A DNA stretch of 48,662 bases from Rhodanobacteraceae bacterium (GCA_003142815.1 PLNP01000011.1:31160-79821), one strand, 5' to 3'; shown: positions 6,283-17,913, counted from the stretch's first letter. Notes: generated from the letters alone by a model not told the origin. Translations and numbers: made by a program.

Positions 6283-7233
6283 CTATTCGGCGACGCTCTT
6301 CGCCTCCGCGGTTCCGAGCATCTCCGGTTGGCTGAGCCGACGCGGCCGGCTGACCAGCGGATGCACGAGCACCGCGCCGAGGATGATCGCGACGCCGGCG
6401 TAGAACATCGGCGTCAGTTCGCGCTGCTCGCCGAGCAGCAGGATTGCCAGCACGATCGCGTAGACCGGTTCGAGATTCACCGCGAGCTGTGCCGCGAACG
6501 CGCTCATGTGGCGCAGTGCGACCAGCGACAGGGTGAAGGGCAGCAACGTGCAGGCCAATGCCAGCGCGAGCAGCAGTGCGGCATCGCGTGCACCCGGCAG
6601 CACGAACGGGCTACCTGCGAACGCCGGGAACAGTAGTGCTATCAGTGGCGCGAGCAGGGTCAGCGCGAGCGTGCCGGCGCCAAGCTCGATGCCGGTCACT
6701 GCGAGCGCATCGCCGTGTTCGACGAGGCGCTTGTTGAGCGAGCCGAACAGCGCGACGAACAGCGCGGACAACGCACCGACCGCAATGCCGAGTCGCATCG
6801 AAACCGGAACACCGCCGACCACGAGCGCGACGCCGGGCAACACCGCGATTCCCAGCGCGAGTTCGCGCATCGAGAAGGGCCGGCGGGCGAGCTTGGGTTC
6901 GATCAATGCGGTGAACGGCGTCGCCAACGCGATGCAGGTCGCGCCGACCGACGCGTTTGAGAGTTTGATCGCACCATAGAACGTGAGCCAGTGCAGCGCG
7001 ACGAGCACGCCGATACCGGCGTAGGCGAACGCAAGCCGTGGCGGAATCGCGCGGATTCCGCGCCAGGTCCGCGGCAGCAATGCCAGTGCGGCGACGACCA
7101 GCAGCATGCGCCACCAGACCAGCGGCAGTGCGGTCAACGAGATCAGCTTGCCAAGGATCGCAGTGAAGCCCCAGAGCAGCACGCAGAAGTGGATCTGCAA
7201 CTGCGCCCTGGCGGCCGGCGACAGCGCGCTCAC
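6283..7233 (-). CDS. EamA/DMT-family transporter
   Basis: Inner-membrane protein of the drug/metabolite transporter superfamily, two EamA repeats with about ten membrane helices in 316 residues. N-terminal repeat: FCVLLWGFTAILGKLISL to about residue 145, with the loop ALATPFTALIEP. The C-terminal repeat ends LEPVYAIVLAILLLGEQREL, the usual EamA motif. GTG at 7233 is chosen because the transmembrane domain begins about 14 residues later, as in relatives; the frame is open to 7341 but that extension is atypical and has no ribosome-binding site. The substrate cannot be read from sequence; amino acid or metabolite export is typical. The C-terminal tail (RPRRLSQPEMLG...) is cytoplasmic and unremarkable. 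Confidence 0.9.
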   Translation of the reverse strand: MSALSPAARAQLQIHFCVLLWGFTAILGKLISLTALPLVWWRMLLVVAALALLPRTWRGIRAIPPRLAFAYAGIGVLVALHWLTFYGAIKLSNASVGATCIALATPFTALIEPKLARRPFSMRELALGIAVLPGVALVVGGVPVSMRLGIAVGALSALFVALFGSLNKRLVEHGDALAVTGIELGAGTLALTLLAPLIALLFPAFAGSPFVLPGARDAALLLALALACTLLPFTLSLVALRHMSAFAAQLAVNLEPVYAIVLAILLLGEQRELTPMFYAGVAIILGAVLVHPLVSRPRRLSQPEMLGTAEAKSVAE

Positions 7234-7890
7234 GGATTGGCGTCCGACATGAAAGAATGGAGGATGGGCTTGGGACGCGCATCGTAGCGCAGCAGGCAGC
7301 GCATAACCGGGCACCCATCGAACTCCATGGCGCATCCGCAAGCATCGGCGATCTGCTGGCGATCGCGTTGGTCAGCTACGGCCAGTTCACGTTGATGCAG
7401 GTGCACGATCAGGCGGTTGCGGAAGCCGATCAGCAAGAAGATGTGCGCGACCAGTCAGAACAGCCACGCCGGTGGTCGTCGATCTGCACGGATTCCATTT
7501 CTCCGGCGCGCGCGTCGCGAGCGCTGGCGGGTGACCCCGAACTGTTCCTACGCCGCGGCCTATATCCAGCGTCACCCCGAGTACGCCGACCTGGTCAGCG
7601 GCGGCGCTTAGCGGGCGGTGCGCCTACCGTTGGGGCGTTGCGTGGCTGGCGGGCCCAAGCGGAACGTGCGCCAGTTCACGGCACCGCGGTGATCCAGGTC
7701 GGCTGACGGTCGCCGAACAGTGCACGGCGCGCACACAGCGGCCTTGCTAGAATGTGGCCAATCGTTACGGTGATGCACGCGATGCGGATCACTTCCGTAG
7801 CGCCAGGAGCCGCAGTCGCGAGCCCAGCCCTCCGGGTTGTCTTGCTGAGCGGGGGAATCGGTCGAGGTTGAATCCAATGGGAGCGATGAA
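7234..7890. other. 656-base spacer with gene remnant
   Basis: Apart from the acetyltransferase tail at 7519-7611, no gene is supported. Several frames on both strands are open for 60-150 codons, but they lack ribosome-binding sites and family signatures. The final 150 bases before the next gene should hold its promoter: TAGAAT at 7748-7753 would fit a -10, but no convincing -35 is seen. Confidence 0.5.
7519..7611 (+). pseudogene. C-terminal fragment of a GNAT acetyltransferase
   Basis: The frame ending at the TAG at 7609 reads RWRVTPNCSYAAAYIQRHPE then YADLVSGGA. This is the hallmark tail of the small YjdJ/YidJ-like GNAT N-acetyltransferases (W.V.P.CSYAAAYI.RHPEYADL). Upstream of about 7519 the frame no longer resembles the family: the acetyl-CoA-binding Q/RxxGxG/A segment and the N-terminal strands are absent. 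It is therefore a decayed 3' remnant of roughly one third of the gene. Confidence 0.7.
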
Positions 7891-8604
7891 ATGAACAAGT
7901 CGATGTTTGCAGTACTGCTGACGCTCGCTGGTGTCGCCAGTGCGGGCAGCGTGTTCGCCGCCGGCAAGCCGTCGGTCGGTGTCGCGGAATTCAAGAACGA
8001 GTCGGGCGCCGGCTGGTGGCGCGGCGGCGTGGGCTGGGAGCTGTCCGGCATGCTGTCGAACGAGCTGTCCAGCACCGGCGACTTCCGTGTGCTCGAACGC
8101 AGCAAGCTCGGCAACGTGCTGGAAGAACAGAATCTCGCCGCGTCCGGCCGCGTGCGTTCAGGCACCGGCGCGAAGATGGGTCAGGTGACCGGCGCCGATT
8201 ATCTGGTGTTCGGCACGGTTACTTCGTATGAGGAAAACACTGCGAGCACCGGCGGGGGCTTGAGCTTCCGCGGTATCTCGGTCGGTGGCAAGAAGTCCGA
8301 GGCGTATCTCGCGGTCGACCTGCGCGTGGTCAATGCGACGACCGGCGAGGTCGATTTCTCGCGCACGATCGAAGGCCGCAGTTCCGGTGGCGGCGTCTCG
8401 GTCGGTGTGTACCGCGGCGGTTTCGGCGGTGATCTCGCGCACGAGGAAAACACGCCGGCCGGCAAGGCGATCCGCGCCGCGCTGGTCGAGGCGACGGATT
8501 ATCTGGATTGCGTGATGGTCAAGCGCGGCAGTTGCGAGTCCGAATTCAACGCCAAGGAGCAGAAGCGCCGCGCAGGCGACCGCAAGGCGATCAAACTCGA
8601 CTAG
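7891..8604 (+). CDS. CsgG/LpoB-like exported protein
   Basis: Protein of 237 residues with an N-terminal signal peptide (residues 1-24, ending VFA-AGKP) and the CsgG-type fold: VGVAEFKN, FRVLERSKLGNVLEEQNLAA, GAKMGQVTGADYLVFGTVTSYE, AVDLRVVNATTGEVDFSRTIEG. In this superfamily members form the curli secretion pore or act as outer-membrane lipoproteins and penicillin-binding-protein activators. Here the signal peptide has no lipobox cysteine, so the protein is predicted soluble in the periplasm or secreted. Two cysteines near the C terminus (CVMVKRGSC) could form a disulfide. There are no curli genes nearby. Start chosen for the signal peptide; GGGAG lies upstream. A strong bidirectional terminator follows. 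Confidence 0.88.
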   Translation: MNKSMFAVLLTLAGVASAGSVFAAGKPSVGVAEFKNESGAGWWRGGVGWELSGMLSNELSSTGDFRVLERSKLGNVLEEQNLAASGRVRSGTGAKMGQVTGADYLVFGTVTSYEENTASTGGGLSFRGISVGGKKSEAYLAVDLRVVNATTGEVDFSRTIEGRSSGGGVSVGVYRGGFGGDLAHEENTPAGKAIRAALVEATDYLDCVMVKRGSCESEFNAKEQKRRAGDRKAIKLD

Positions 8605-8619
8605 GCGCGGTTTGCGAAC

Positions 8620-8651
8620 AAAAAAGCGGCGGGTTATCCCGCCGTTTTTTT
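8620..8651. terminator. Intrinsic terminator, bidirectional
   Basis: Perfect 7-base stem CGGCGGG / CCCGCCG (8627-8633 and 8638-8644) with a TTAT loop, preceded by six A and followed by seven T. It ends the CsgG-like transcript and, by its A tract, can also terminate the convergent rluB transcript. Confidence 0.9.
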
Positions 8652-8679
8652 GTCCGTTTCCAGCGCCTGCCGGTCTTTG

Positions 8680-8727
8680 CTCCCTCTCCCCAACAGTCTC
8701 ATCGTTGGGGGAGAGGGCTTTCAAGGC
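8680..8727. repeat. Interspersed CCCCAAC hairpin repeat, copy 1
   Basis: CTCCCTCTCCCCAACAGTCT then CATCGTTGGGGGAGAGGGCT and TTCAAGGC. The arms CCCCAAC and GTTGGGG pair around a short loop. A second copy with only a few differences lies at 28015-28063, almost 20 kb away and outside genes in both cases, so this is a dispersed extragenic repeat family of this genome. Confidence 0.8.
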
Positions 8728-8819
8728 TCAGCGACGTCTCGAAACGTGAGGAAACCAGCACGTGGGGCGGCTTGTTTTCGCGTTTCGAACAGCGGATTCG
8801 GCTTGACGGAGGTGGCGAC

Positions 8820-10478
8820 TTAGCGCGGCGGACGCGGGCCGCGGCGGCGACTCGGATTGTTGCCGCCGGGGCCGCGATTGCCGGATATGTTGCCGTCGTG
8901 CAGCGAGTTGCCGGGCGAGCCAACCTGAGGCGATTTGCGGGGGCCGCCAGGACGCGGCCCGCGTGGCTGTTGCGGGCGCGCGTGGTACGGACCTGGCTGT
9001 CCTGCATCGTGCACGGAATTGCCGGGCGAACCGCCGCGCGGCGGCTTGCGCGGGCCGTTTCCGCGCGCGGCATCGGCATCGCGCGGAAATGCACTGTTGC
9101 CGTGTGGCGCGTTCGGATTCTGTGGGTGCGCCCGGTTGCCGCGCGGCGCGTTCGAATTCGGTGAGCGCGGCTGGAACTGGCCAGCGACGAACGGCTGTGC
9201 CTCGCCCGGACGCGCGCCGCGGCGCTTGCTGCCCGGCTGGCCGGCGCTTTCCGGAAACCAGCTGCGCAACACGGCGGGACTCAAGCCCGGTTCGCTGTAG
9301 GCGGCATTGCGATGCTGCCCTTGATCCTGGCCTTGACTTTGACTCCGGCCTTGACCCTGCCCCTGGTGGCGCTGCCCCTGGCCTTGCCCCTGACGGCCCT
9401 GACGCTGTCCTTGGCCTTGCCGGCCCGGACTCTGGCTGGAGCGACCCTGCCGAGGCGGCCTGCCTTGGCCCGAGCCGCCGCGCGCCTTGCGCGGTTTCGC
9501 CGCGGCACCACGCCAGCCGCTGTCGTCGCGCATGCGGTCGAACGCGGCGAATTCGTGCGCCTCCTCGTTATGCGCGCCGGTCCAGGCCTGCTGCGCCTTC
9601 GGGTTCGGGCGAAATTCGGTTGGCGTCGCGCGGCGCTGCCCGATCACGGGGGCGAGGGTAAGGCGCGGCGCGATTTCCTGCATGCCGGCGCGATTGCGCA
9701 GGTTGGCGATTTGCCCGCCATCGAGTTCTTCGGAGCGACCGCGCAACAATCCTCGCGGCAGCTCGACACTGCCGTAGCGGATGCGCTTCAGGCGGCTGAC
9801 CATCAGACCCTGCGATTCCCACATGCGGCGCACTTCGCGGTTGCGGCCTTCGCGCAACACGACGCGGAACCAGGAATGGCTGTTGCCGCGGCTGATCACC
9901 GTAATGTCGTCGAAGTGCGCGGGACCGTCGTCGAGTTCGATGCCATTCTTGAGGCGTTCAATGGTCTCGTCGGGCACTTCGCCATGCACGCGGCAGATGT
10001 ATTCGCGTTCGATTTCCGAACTCGGGTGCATCAGCGCATTGGCGAGATCGCCGTCCGTGGTCAGCAGCAGCAGGCCGGTCGTGTTGATATCGAGGCGGCC
10101 GACTGCAATCCAGCGCGCGCCCTTGATCTGCGGCAGCTGCTCGAACACGGTCGGTCGACCTTCCGGATCGTCACGCGTCGCAACCACACCATCGGGCTTG
10201 TTGTAGACCAGAACTTGCGCATGTTCGGCGTTGTCGGTGACGACGACGAAGCGCTTGGCATCGAGCTCGACGCGATCGCCGGTGCGCACGCTCTGGCCGA
10301 GAGTAGCCGGCACACCGTTGATCTGCACCTCGCCGCTTTCGATGCGTTGTTCGAGCATGCGCCGCGAACCGAGTCCGGCGTTCGCGAGCACCTTGTGCAG
10401 GCGCTCCTCGGTCACGGGTGCGTCGTCGGCACCGGCGTTGCGTTTGAGTTTCAGGATGGAACGTGAGGGGGTGGTCAT
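8820..10478 (-). CDS. rluB: 23S rRNA pseudouridine synthase B with long disordered tail
   Basis: Cytoplasmic enzyme of the RsuA/RluB family that makes pseudouridine in 23S rRNA (position 2605 in E. coli). An S4 RNA-binding domain (about residues 22-70, RLHKVLANAGLGSRRM) is followed by the catalytic domain with GRLDINTTGLLL, where Asp130 is the conserved nucleophile; NKPDGVV, EREYICRVHG and REGRNREVRRM are also family motifs. The enzyme core ends near residue 260. Residues about 290-552 form an unusually long low-complexity tail: a QGQ/RQG-rich block (DNA about 9300-9430), then RGN/APHGN and two copies of a GSPGNS-HD module, finally RRRGPRPPR. The tail is basic and probably disordered, so likely RNA-binding. 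Start overlaps the scpB stop by 4 bases. Confidence 0.95.
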   Translation of the reverse strand: MTTPSRSILKLKRNAGADDAPVTEERLHKVLANAGLGSRRMLEQRIESGEVQINGVPATLGQSVRTGDRVELDAKRFVVVTDNAEHAQVLVYNKPDGVVATRDDPEGRPTVFEQLPQIKGARWIAVGRLDINTTGLLLLTTDGDLANALMHPSSEIEREYICRVHGEVPDETIERLKNGIELDDGPAHFDDITVISRGNSHSWFRVVLREGRNREVRRMWESQGLMVSRLKRIRYGSVELPRGLLRGRSEELDGGQIANLRNRAGMQEIAPRLTLAPVIGQRRATPTEFRPNPKAQQAWTGAHNEEAHEFAAFDRMRDDSGWRGAAAKPRKARGGSGQGRPPRQGRSSQSPGRQGQGQRQGRQGQGQGQRHQGQGQGRSQSQGQDQGQHRNAAYSEPGLSPAVLRSWFPESAGQPGSKRRGARPGEAQPFVAGQFQPRSPNSNAPRGNRAHPQNPNAPHGNSAFPRDADAARGNGPRKPPRGGSPGNSVHDAGQPGPYHARPQQPRGPRPGGPRKSPQVGSPGNSLHDGNISGNRGPGGNNPSRRRGPRPPR

Positions 10479-11278
10479 GCGAGGGTGTCCGGGGTGTCTT
10501 CGTGCGCGGCGCCGGCAGGCGGCTCTTCGCTGGTGGAGAAGGAGGGGAGTTGCGGCGCTGCATCGTCGTCCGCGCTGGCGCTGCTCAGCTCGGCGTGTTC
10601 AGGGGTGTCTGCGGACGCGTCGTCCGGTTGTTCTTCTTGTTCTGCGGCGACTGCATCGGCATCCGCATCGGCGGCCTCGGCCTCTGTGGAGACAAAGGCC
10701 GGGATCGCGGCATCGACTGCGCCGAACGCGAGCTGCGGATCGAACTCCTCGATATCGCGAATTTCGCTGAGCGGCGGCAACTGGTCGAGCGATTTCAGGT
10801 TGAAGTAGTCGAGCAACTGCTTGGTCGTGCCGAGCAACTCCGGTTTGCCGGGCAGGTCGCGATAGCCGACGACTCGCACCCATTCGCGTTCCTCGAGCGT
10901 CCTCACGATATGGGTCGACACCGCAACGCCACGAATCTGCTCGATCTCCGCACGCGTAATCGGCTGGCGGTAGGCGATCAGCGAAAGAGTTTCGAGCAAT
11001 GCGCGCGAATAGCGTGACGGACGCTCGCTCCACAAGCGCGCGACGAAGGCATGCACGTCCTGGCGCACCTGGTAGCGGAAGCCGGACGCGACTTCGACCA
11101 GCTCGACGCCGCGCTCTGCGCAATCGCCCTGCAATTGGGTGAGCGCACAGGCGAGATCGTCATGCGATGGCATGTCGAATTCGTCGAACAGGTTGGATAG
11201 TTGTGGCAGTGTCAGCGGCTGTGCGGAGACGAGCAGCGCGGCTTCGACAATGCGTTTGAGTAGGTGGATTTCGAACAT
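10475..11278 (-). CDS. scpB: Condensin subunit ScpB (segregation and condensation protein B)
   Basis: Kleisin-associated winged-helix protein that forms the SMC-ScpA-ScpB complex for chromosome organisation and segregation. Two winged-helix domains occupy roughly residues 1-175 (LKRIVEAALLVSAQPLTLPQL; LLETLSLIAYRQPITRAEIEQIRGV; RDLPGKPELLGTT). After about residue 190 there is an Ala/Asp/Glu-rich acidic tail to 267, longer than in many homologues. It starts 16 bases after scpA and overlaps rluB by 4 bases (ATGA), so the three genes form one operon, a common arrangement. Confidence 0.96.
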   Translation of the reverse strand: MFEIHLLKRIVEAALLVSAQPLTLPQLSNLFDEFDMPSHDDLACALTQLQGDCAERGVELVEVASGFRYQVRQDVHAFVARLWSERPSRYSRALLETLSLIAYRQPITRAEIEQIRGVAVSTHIVRTLEEREWVRVVGYRDLPGKPELLGTTKQLLDYFNLKSLDQLPPLSEIRDIEEFDPQLAFGAVDAAIPAFVSTEAEAADADADAVAAEQEEQPDDASADTPEHAELSSASADDDAAPQLPSFSTSEEPPAGAAHEDTPDTLA

Positions 11279-11294
11279 CGGGATCGGGTCGGGG

Positions 11295-12155
11295 TCAGCC
11301 GGCGGTCGCCAGCGATAGATAGATCGGCGCGAGCGCCACTTCCTGGATGATTTCGATCAGCTGTTCCTTGGCCAGTTCGAGCAGGGCCAGGAAGGTGACA
11401 ACAACACCACGCTGGCCTTCGCTGACATCGAACAGCTTCTCGAAACGGTGGAATTCGCCATCGTCGAGCGCGCGCAGCACATCGCTCATTCGGCTGCGCA
11501 CGTTCAGCGCGTCGCGCTGAATCGCGTGGTGGCCGTACAGATCGGCGCGCTTCATCACGTCTTTCAGCGCGAGCAGCAATTCGCGCAGCTCGACGGGCGG
11601 CGGCAGGTGAACCACGTTCGTGTCCGTGACCTGGATGGTCGCGACCACGAAATCGCGCTCCAGCCGCGGCATCGCATCGATGTCCTCGGCGGCCTTCCTG
11701 AAGCGCTCGTATTCCTGCAGGCGACGCACCAGCTCGGCACGCGGATCGATTTCGAGGCTTTCCTCGCGCGGCGGGCGCGGCAGCAGCAAGCGCGATTTGA
11801 TCTCGGCGAGGATCGCGGCCATGACCAGATATTCGGCGGCGAGCTCCAGCTTCATTTCGTGCATCATCTCGATGTAGTCGACGTACTGGCGTGTGATCTC
11901 GGCGATCGGGATATCGAGGATGTCGAGGTTCTGGCGGCGGATCAGATAAAGCAGCAGATCGAGCGGCCCTTCGAACGCTTCGAGGATGACCTCGAGTGCG
12001 TCCGGCGGGATGTACAGATCCTGCGGAATCTCGAGCATGGGCTGGCCACGCACGACCGCCAGCGGGATCTCCTGCTGCTGCGGTACCTGCGGAAAGGCAC
12101 TTGCCGGCGTTTCTGGACTTTGCTGTTCGGCGGTCTGATTCATGCTCGATCCCAT
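11295..12155 (-). CDS. scpA: Condensin kleisin subunit ScpA
   Basis: Kleisin that bridges the SMC head domains. The N-terminal domain contains FEGPLDLLLYLIRRQNLDILDIPIAEITRQY, the strongest ScpA signature; AAEYLVMAAILAEIKSRLLLP follows, and a C-terminal winged helix (GVVVTFLALLELAKEQLIEI) binds the SMC cap. About 45 residues of Q/P-rich sequence precede the first domain. Two starts are possible, ATG 12155 and ATG 12143; the second has GGGA upstream. It is the first gene of the scpA-scpB-rluB operon and is transcribed away from yciI-bolA-smc across a hairpin-rich spacer. Confidence 0.95.
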   Translation of the reverse strand: MGSSMNQTAEQQSPETPASAFPQVPQQQEIPLAVVRGQPMLEIPQDLYIPPDALEVILEAFEGPLDLLLYLIRRQNLDILDIPIAEITRQYVDYIEMMHEMKLELAAEYLVMAAILAEIKSRLLLPRPPREESLEIDPRAELVRRLQEYERFRKAAEDIDAMPRLERDFVVATIQVTDTNVVHLPPPVELRELLLALKDVMKRADLYGHHAIQRDALNVRSRMSDVLRALDDGEFHRFEKLFDVSEGQRGVVVTFLALLELAKEQLIEIIQEVALAPIYLSLATAG

Positions 12156-12199
12156 GACGTCCGGCGCCTCACGGCGCGGGTCATGTATAGATCACGTTA

Positions 12200-12231
12200 G
12201 GAGCCTGCCGGACTTGGGTCCGACAGGCTCC
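12200..12231. repeat. Long hairpin upstream of scpA
   Basis: GGAGCCTG...CGGAC paired with GTCCG...CAGGCTCC around a TTGG loop: a 13-base stem with one mismatch. It has no T tract and lies in front of scpA, so it is a structured repeat or operator rather than a terminator. Confidence 0.6.
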
Positions 12232-12499
12232 GAGTTGCGGCGTGGCACGCGGTCAGGACGGAAAACCTGGTATCCGGCGCGGCGGCCTGCAACGAAGGAC
12301 GCCCGGATTGCTGATCCGGAGGTCGACAAAACCAATCAAAGATTCAAGAGGTACGGCCGGGCAGACAGATCACCACGTCGGCACGCGCGGGAACTGACGC
12401 CTCTCGATTGTCGCCTAGCCTACGGGCAAATGCGCAAATGCGCAATTGGGCAACCGCGCAGCGGCATCAAGGCGTCCCTGCGCGCGCCATTATTGATCC

Positions 12500-12551
12500 G
12501 GCACTCAGAGTTTGAGTGCCCCCCGCTTTTCCTCCCTTGCGGCAGCGGGGG
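12500..12551. repeat. Two adjoining hairpins (REP-like)
   Basis: First hairpin GGCACTCA / TGAGTGCC (12500-12507 with 12513-12520, 5-base loop) runs directly into a second, CCCCCGCT / AGCGGGGG (12520-12527 with 12544-12551, sharing base 12520). The second, with its CTCCC and GGGAGGG flanks, resembles the C/G-rich extragenic palindromes elsewhere in the window. Confidence 0.6.
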
Positions 12552-12566
12552 AGGGCAAGGCTGGCG

Positions 12567-12604
12567 GATTGATTCCACTGAATCCGATTCGCTCCGAATC
12601 AATC
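12567..12604. repeat. Nested inverted repeat GATTGATTC / GAATCAATC
   Basis: Perfect 9-base arms at 12567-12575 and 12596-12604. Inside lies a second 6-base palindrome GATTCG / CGAATC with a 3-base centre, so alternative foldings compete. Could be a protein-binding operator for the yciI-bolA-smc side or part of the repeat cluster. Confidence 0.5.
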
Positions 12605-12797
12605 GGCCCGGCGCTTGGGCTACCATAGGCGTTCGTCATAGGCTGGGTGTCGGCAAAGGGCGTTCTTCCGCTTTCTGATCGCCGCCGATCCGGCAGACGC
12701 TGGGTTCGGTTGTGATGGCCCCGACACCTGCGAACCCGGTCCGCGCGCGGATCGCCATCGATCCCGCCAGCTGTTTGCACCCTGCCAGGACGCTTGC

Positions 12798-13097
12798 ATG
12801 TGGTACGCCATTATTGGAACTGATATTGCCGATTCACTGGCGCGCCGGCAGTCCGCGCGGCCGGCGCATCTGGAACGCCTGAATCGCCTGCGCAACGACG
12901 GCCGCCTGCTGTTGGCGGGGCCGTTCCCGGTGATCGACGCCGAAGACCCGGGCGTGGCCGGCTTCAGCGGCAGTTTGATCGTCGCCGAGTTCGACGATCT
13001 CGACGCCGCGAAAGCCTGGGCCGATGCCGATCCGTATGTCGCGGCCGGCGTCTATGCGCAAGTCGACGTGCGCCCGTTTCGCAAGGTGCTGCCTTGA
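12798..13097 (+). CDS. YciI family protein
   Basis: Small ferredoxin-fold cytoplasmic protein of 99 residues; function in cells unclear for the family. It begins [14 protein letters not shown], has the conserved His in RPAHLERL and Asp in ADADPY that form the putative active pocket, and LLLAGPF in the middle. It overlaps the next gene by 4 bases (TTGA), so it is co-translated with the BolA-like protein. It heads the run leading to smc and zipA; similar linkage to cell-division genes (with ispZ and bolA) is seen in other gammaproteobacteria. Confidence 0.9.
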   Translation: MWYAIIGTDIADSLARRQSARPAHLERLNRLRNDGRLLLAGPFPVIDAEDPGVAGFSGSLIVAEFDDLDAAKAWADADPYVAAGVYAQVDVRPFRKVLP

Positions 13098-13366
13098 GCG
13101 ATCGCGTCGGGCAAATCCGCGCGCGGCTGTTTGTGGCACTCGCGCCCACCGAGTTGATCGTCGAGGACGAAAGCCACCGCCACGTCGGTCACGCCGGTGC
13201 GCGCGATGGCCGCGGGCATTTTCGCGTTCAGGTCGTCAGCGCCGCGTTCCAGGGGCAACCGCCGCTCGCGCGGCATCGCACCGTGTATGCGGCGCTGGGC
13301 GATTTGATGCAGACCGACATCCATGCGTTGACCATCGACGCCCGCGCGCCGGGAGAATCCCGATGA
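13094..13366 (+). CDS. BolA family protein
   Basis: Cytoplasmic protein of 90 residues with the BolA fold: [14 protein letters not shown], then [20 protein letters not shown] and HRTVYAAL, the family pattern F-V--F-G---RHR-VY. Histidines in SHRHVGH and RHR are the positions used by BolA proteins to share [2Fe-2S] clusters with monothiol glutaredoxins. Start is TTG at 13094 overlapping the yciI stop. In other bacteria BolA affects cell shape, which fits the division-gene context. About 75 bases separate it from smc. Confidence 0.9.
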   Translation: MSDRVGQIRARLFVALAPTELIVEDESHRHVGHAGARDGRGHFRVQVVSAAFQGQPPLARHRTVYAALGDLMQTDIHALTIDARAPGESR

Positions 13367-13442
13367 GGCCTGCGCCCGACATGCCGCGCCCATCTTCCAT
13401 CTTGGCCTTTGTCCCATCACGTTATCGAGGTTTCACGTTTCC

Positions 13443-16946
<3,504 letters not shown>

Positions 16947-16984
16947 TCCGTTCCGGCGAACCCACGAAAGCAGAAGGAAATCTC

Positions 16985-17746
16985 ATGGATTGGAACCCTG
17001 CAGTCGGAATCCCGCTGATCGTCATCGGCATGATCGTGCTCGCGCTGATCTACCTGTCTGGACGGCCGCAGAAACCGGGGCAGGGCGAGCGTCGCACGCC
17101 CAAGCGAAGCGCCGATGGCACACGCGTGGAGCCGACCATCGGCGAACTCGATGCGCAGGGCGAGCCCGCGCAAGGCGAACTGGATGTCTCGGCGCGTGCC
17201 GAGCTCGATCGTCTGGGCGCGACGATTGCCGGACACGACAATGCCGGCACGGCCCGTTCGGCGCCGGTGCGCGCGAATATCGGCTTGCGTTCGGATCGCC
17301 AGATTGAACGCATCGTCACCTTGTTCGTCTCCGCGCGCGCAGGCGAAACGCTCGCGGGCTCCGATGTCGTCGTCGCTGCGGAAAAGGCCGGATTGCAGTT
17401 CGGCGACATGGGCATCTTCCACCGTCTTGTACTCGGCAAGGTCGCCGACGGGCCGGTGTTCAGCATGGCCAACATGGTCAAGCCCGGCAATTTCGACATG
17501 ACCCAGCTCGACACGGTGCGAACGCCTGGCGTGACGCTTTTCATGACGCTGCCAGGCCCGCTGCCCGCCCTCGACGCGTGGGAAATGCTGTTGCCTACCG
17601 CGCAGCGCCTCGCGGAACTTCTTGATGCGCAGGTGCTCGACGAGGGCCGCAACGCGCTCGGTCGCCAGCGCATCGCGCATTTGCGCGACGAACTTCGAGC
17701 ATGGGACCGCGAGCAGGAACGCAATCAAATCCGCCCGGGACGTTGA
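16985..17746 (+). CDS. zipA: Cell division protein ZipA
   Basis: Bitopic inner-membrane protein that tethers FtsZ to the membrane. An N-terminal membrane anchor (GIPLIVIGMIVLALIYL, residues 8-24) precedes a short charged linker (about 25-110), much shorter than in E. coli. The FtsZ-binding domain follows (about 115-253): QIERIVTLFVSARAGETLAG, GLQFGDMGIFHR, PVFSMANMVKPG, GVTLFMTLPGP. AAGGA lies 7 bases before the ATG. In many relatives smc-zipA is followed by ligA; here the next genes are unrelated and on the other strand. Confidence 0.93.
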   Translation: MDWNPAVGIPLIVIGMIVLALIYLSGRPQKPGQGERRTPKRSADGTRVEPTIGELDAQGEPAQGELDVSARAELDRLGATIAGHDNAGTARSAPVRANIGLRSDRQIERIVTLFVSARAGETLAGSDVVVAAEKAGLQFGDMGIFHRLVLGKVADGPVFSMANMVKPGNFDMTQLDTVRTPGVTLFMTLPGPLPALDAWEMLLPTAQRLAELLDAQVLDEGRNALGRQRIAHLRDELRAWDREQERNQIRPGR

Positions 17747-17913
17747 TGGTCGCATCCGGGCGCGACGACTGCGGCCGGTTGACGCCGATTCCATCGACGA
17801 GTGTTTCGCCACAGCGTTGGATGTGCTCGGCGTATCGAACAGCGCGTGGTGGGTTTCCGGGGTGCGCTCGCGGGTGATGTGCCCTGCGCGAGGCTCTTGC
17901 AGCGACAGCGGAA

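Larger units (their letters stand above)
12156..12797. other. Hairpin-rich divergent spacer between scpA and yciI
   Basis: A 642-base spacer with no supported gene. It contains at least four strong inverted repeats: 12200-12231, 12500-12520, 12520-12551 and 12567-12604. It must also hold promoters for both the scpA operon and the yciI-bolA-smc-zipA genes, which I could not place with confidence. Confidence 0.6.

Noticed and set aside
7257-7706. 150-codon plus-strand ORF in the EamA/CsgG-like spacer
   Set aside because: No ribosome-binding site or family match; it crosses the acetyltransferase remnant in a different frame.
9300-9430. Tandem short repeats that could suggest a CRISPR or satellite array
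   Set aside because: They are in frame within rluB and encode a QG/RG-rich tail; unit length and spacing are irregular and there are no spacers.
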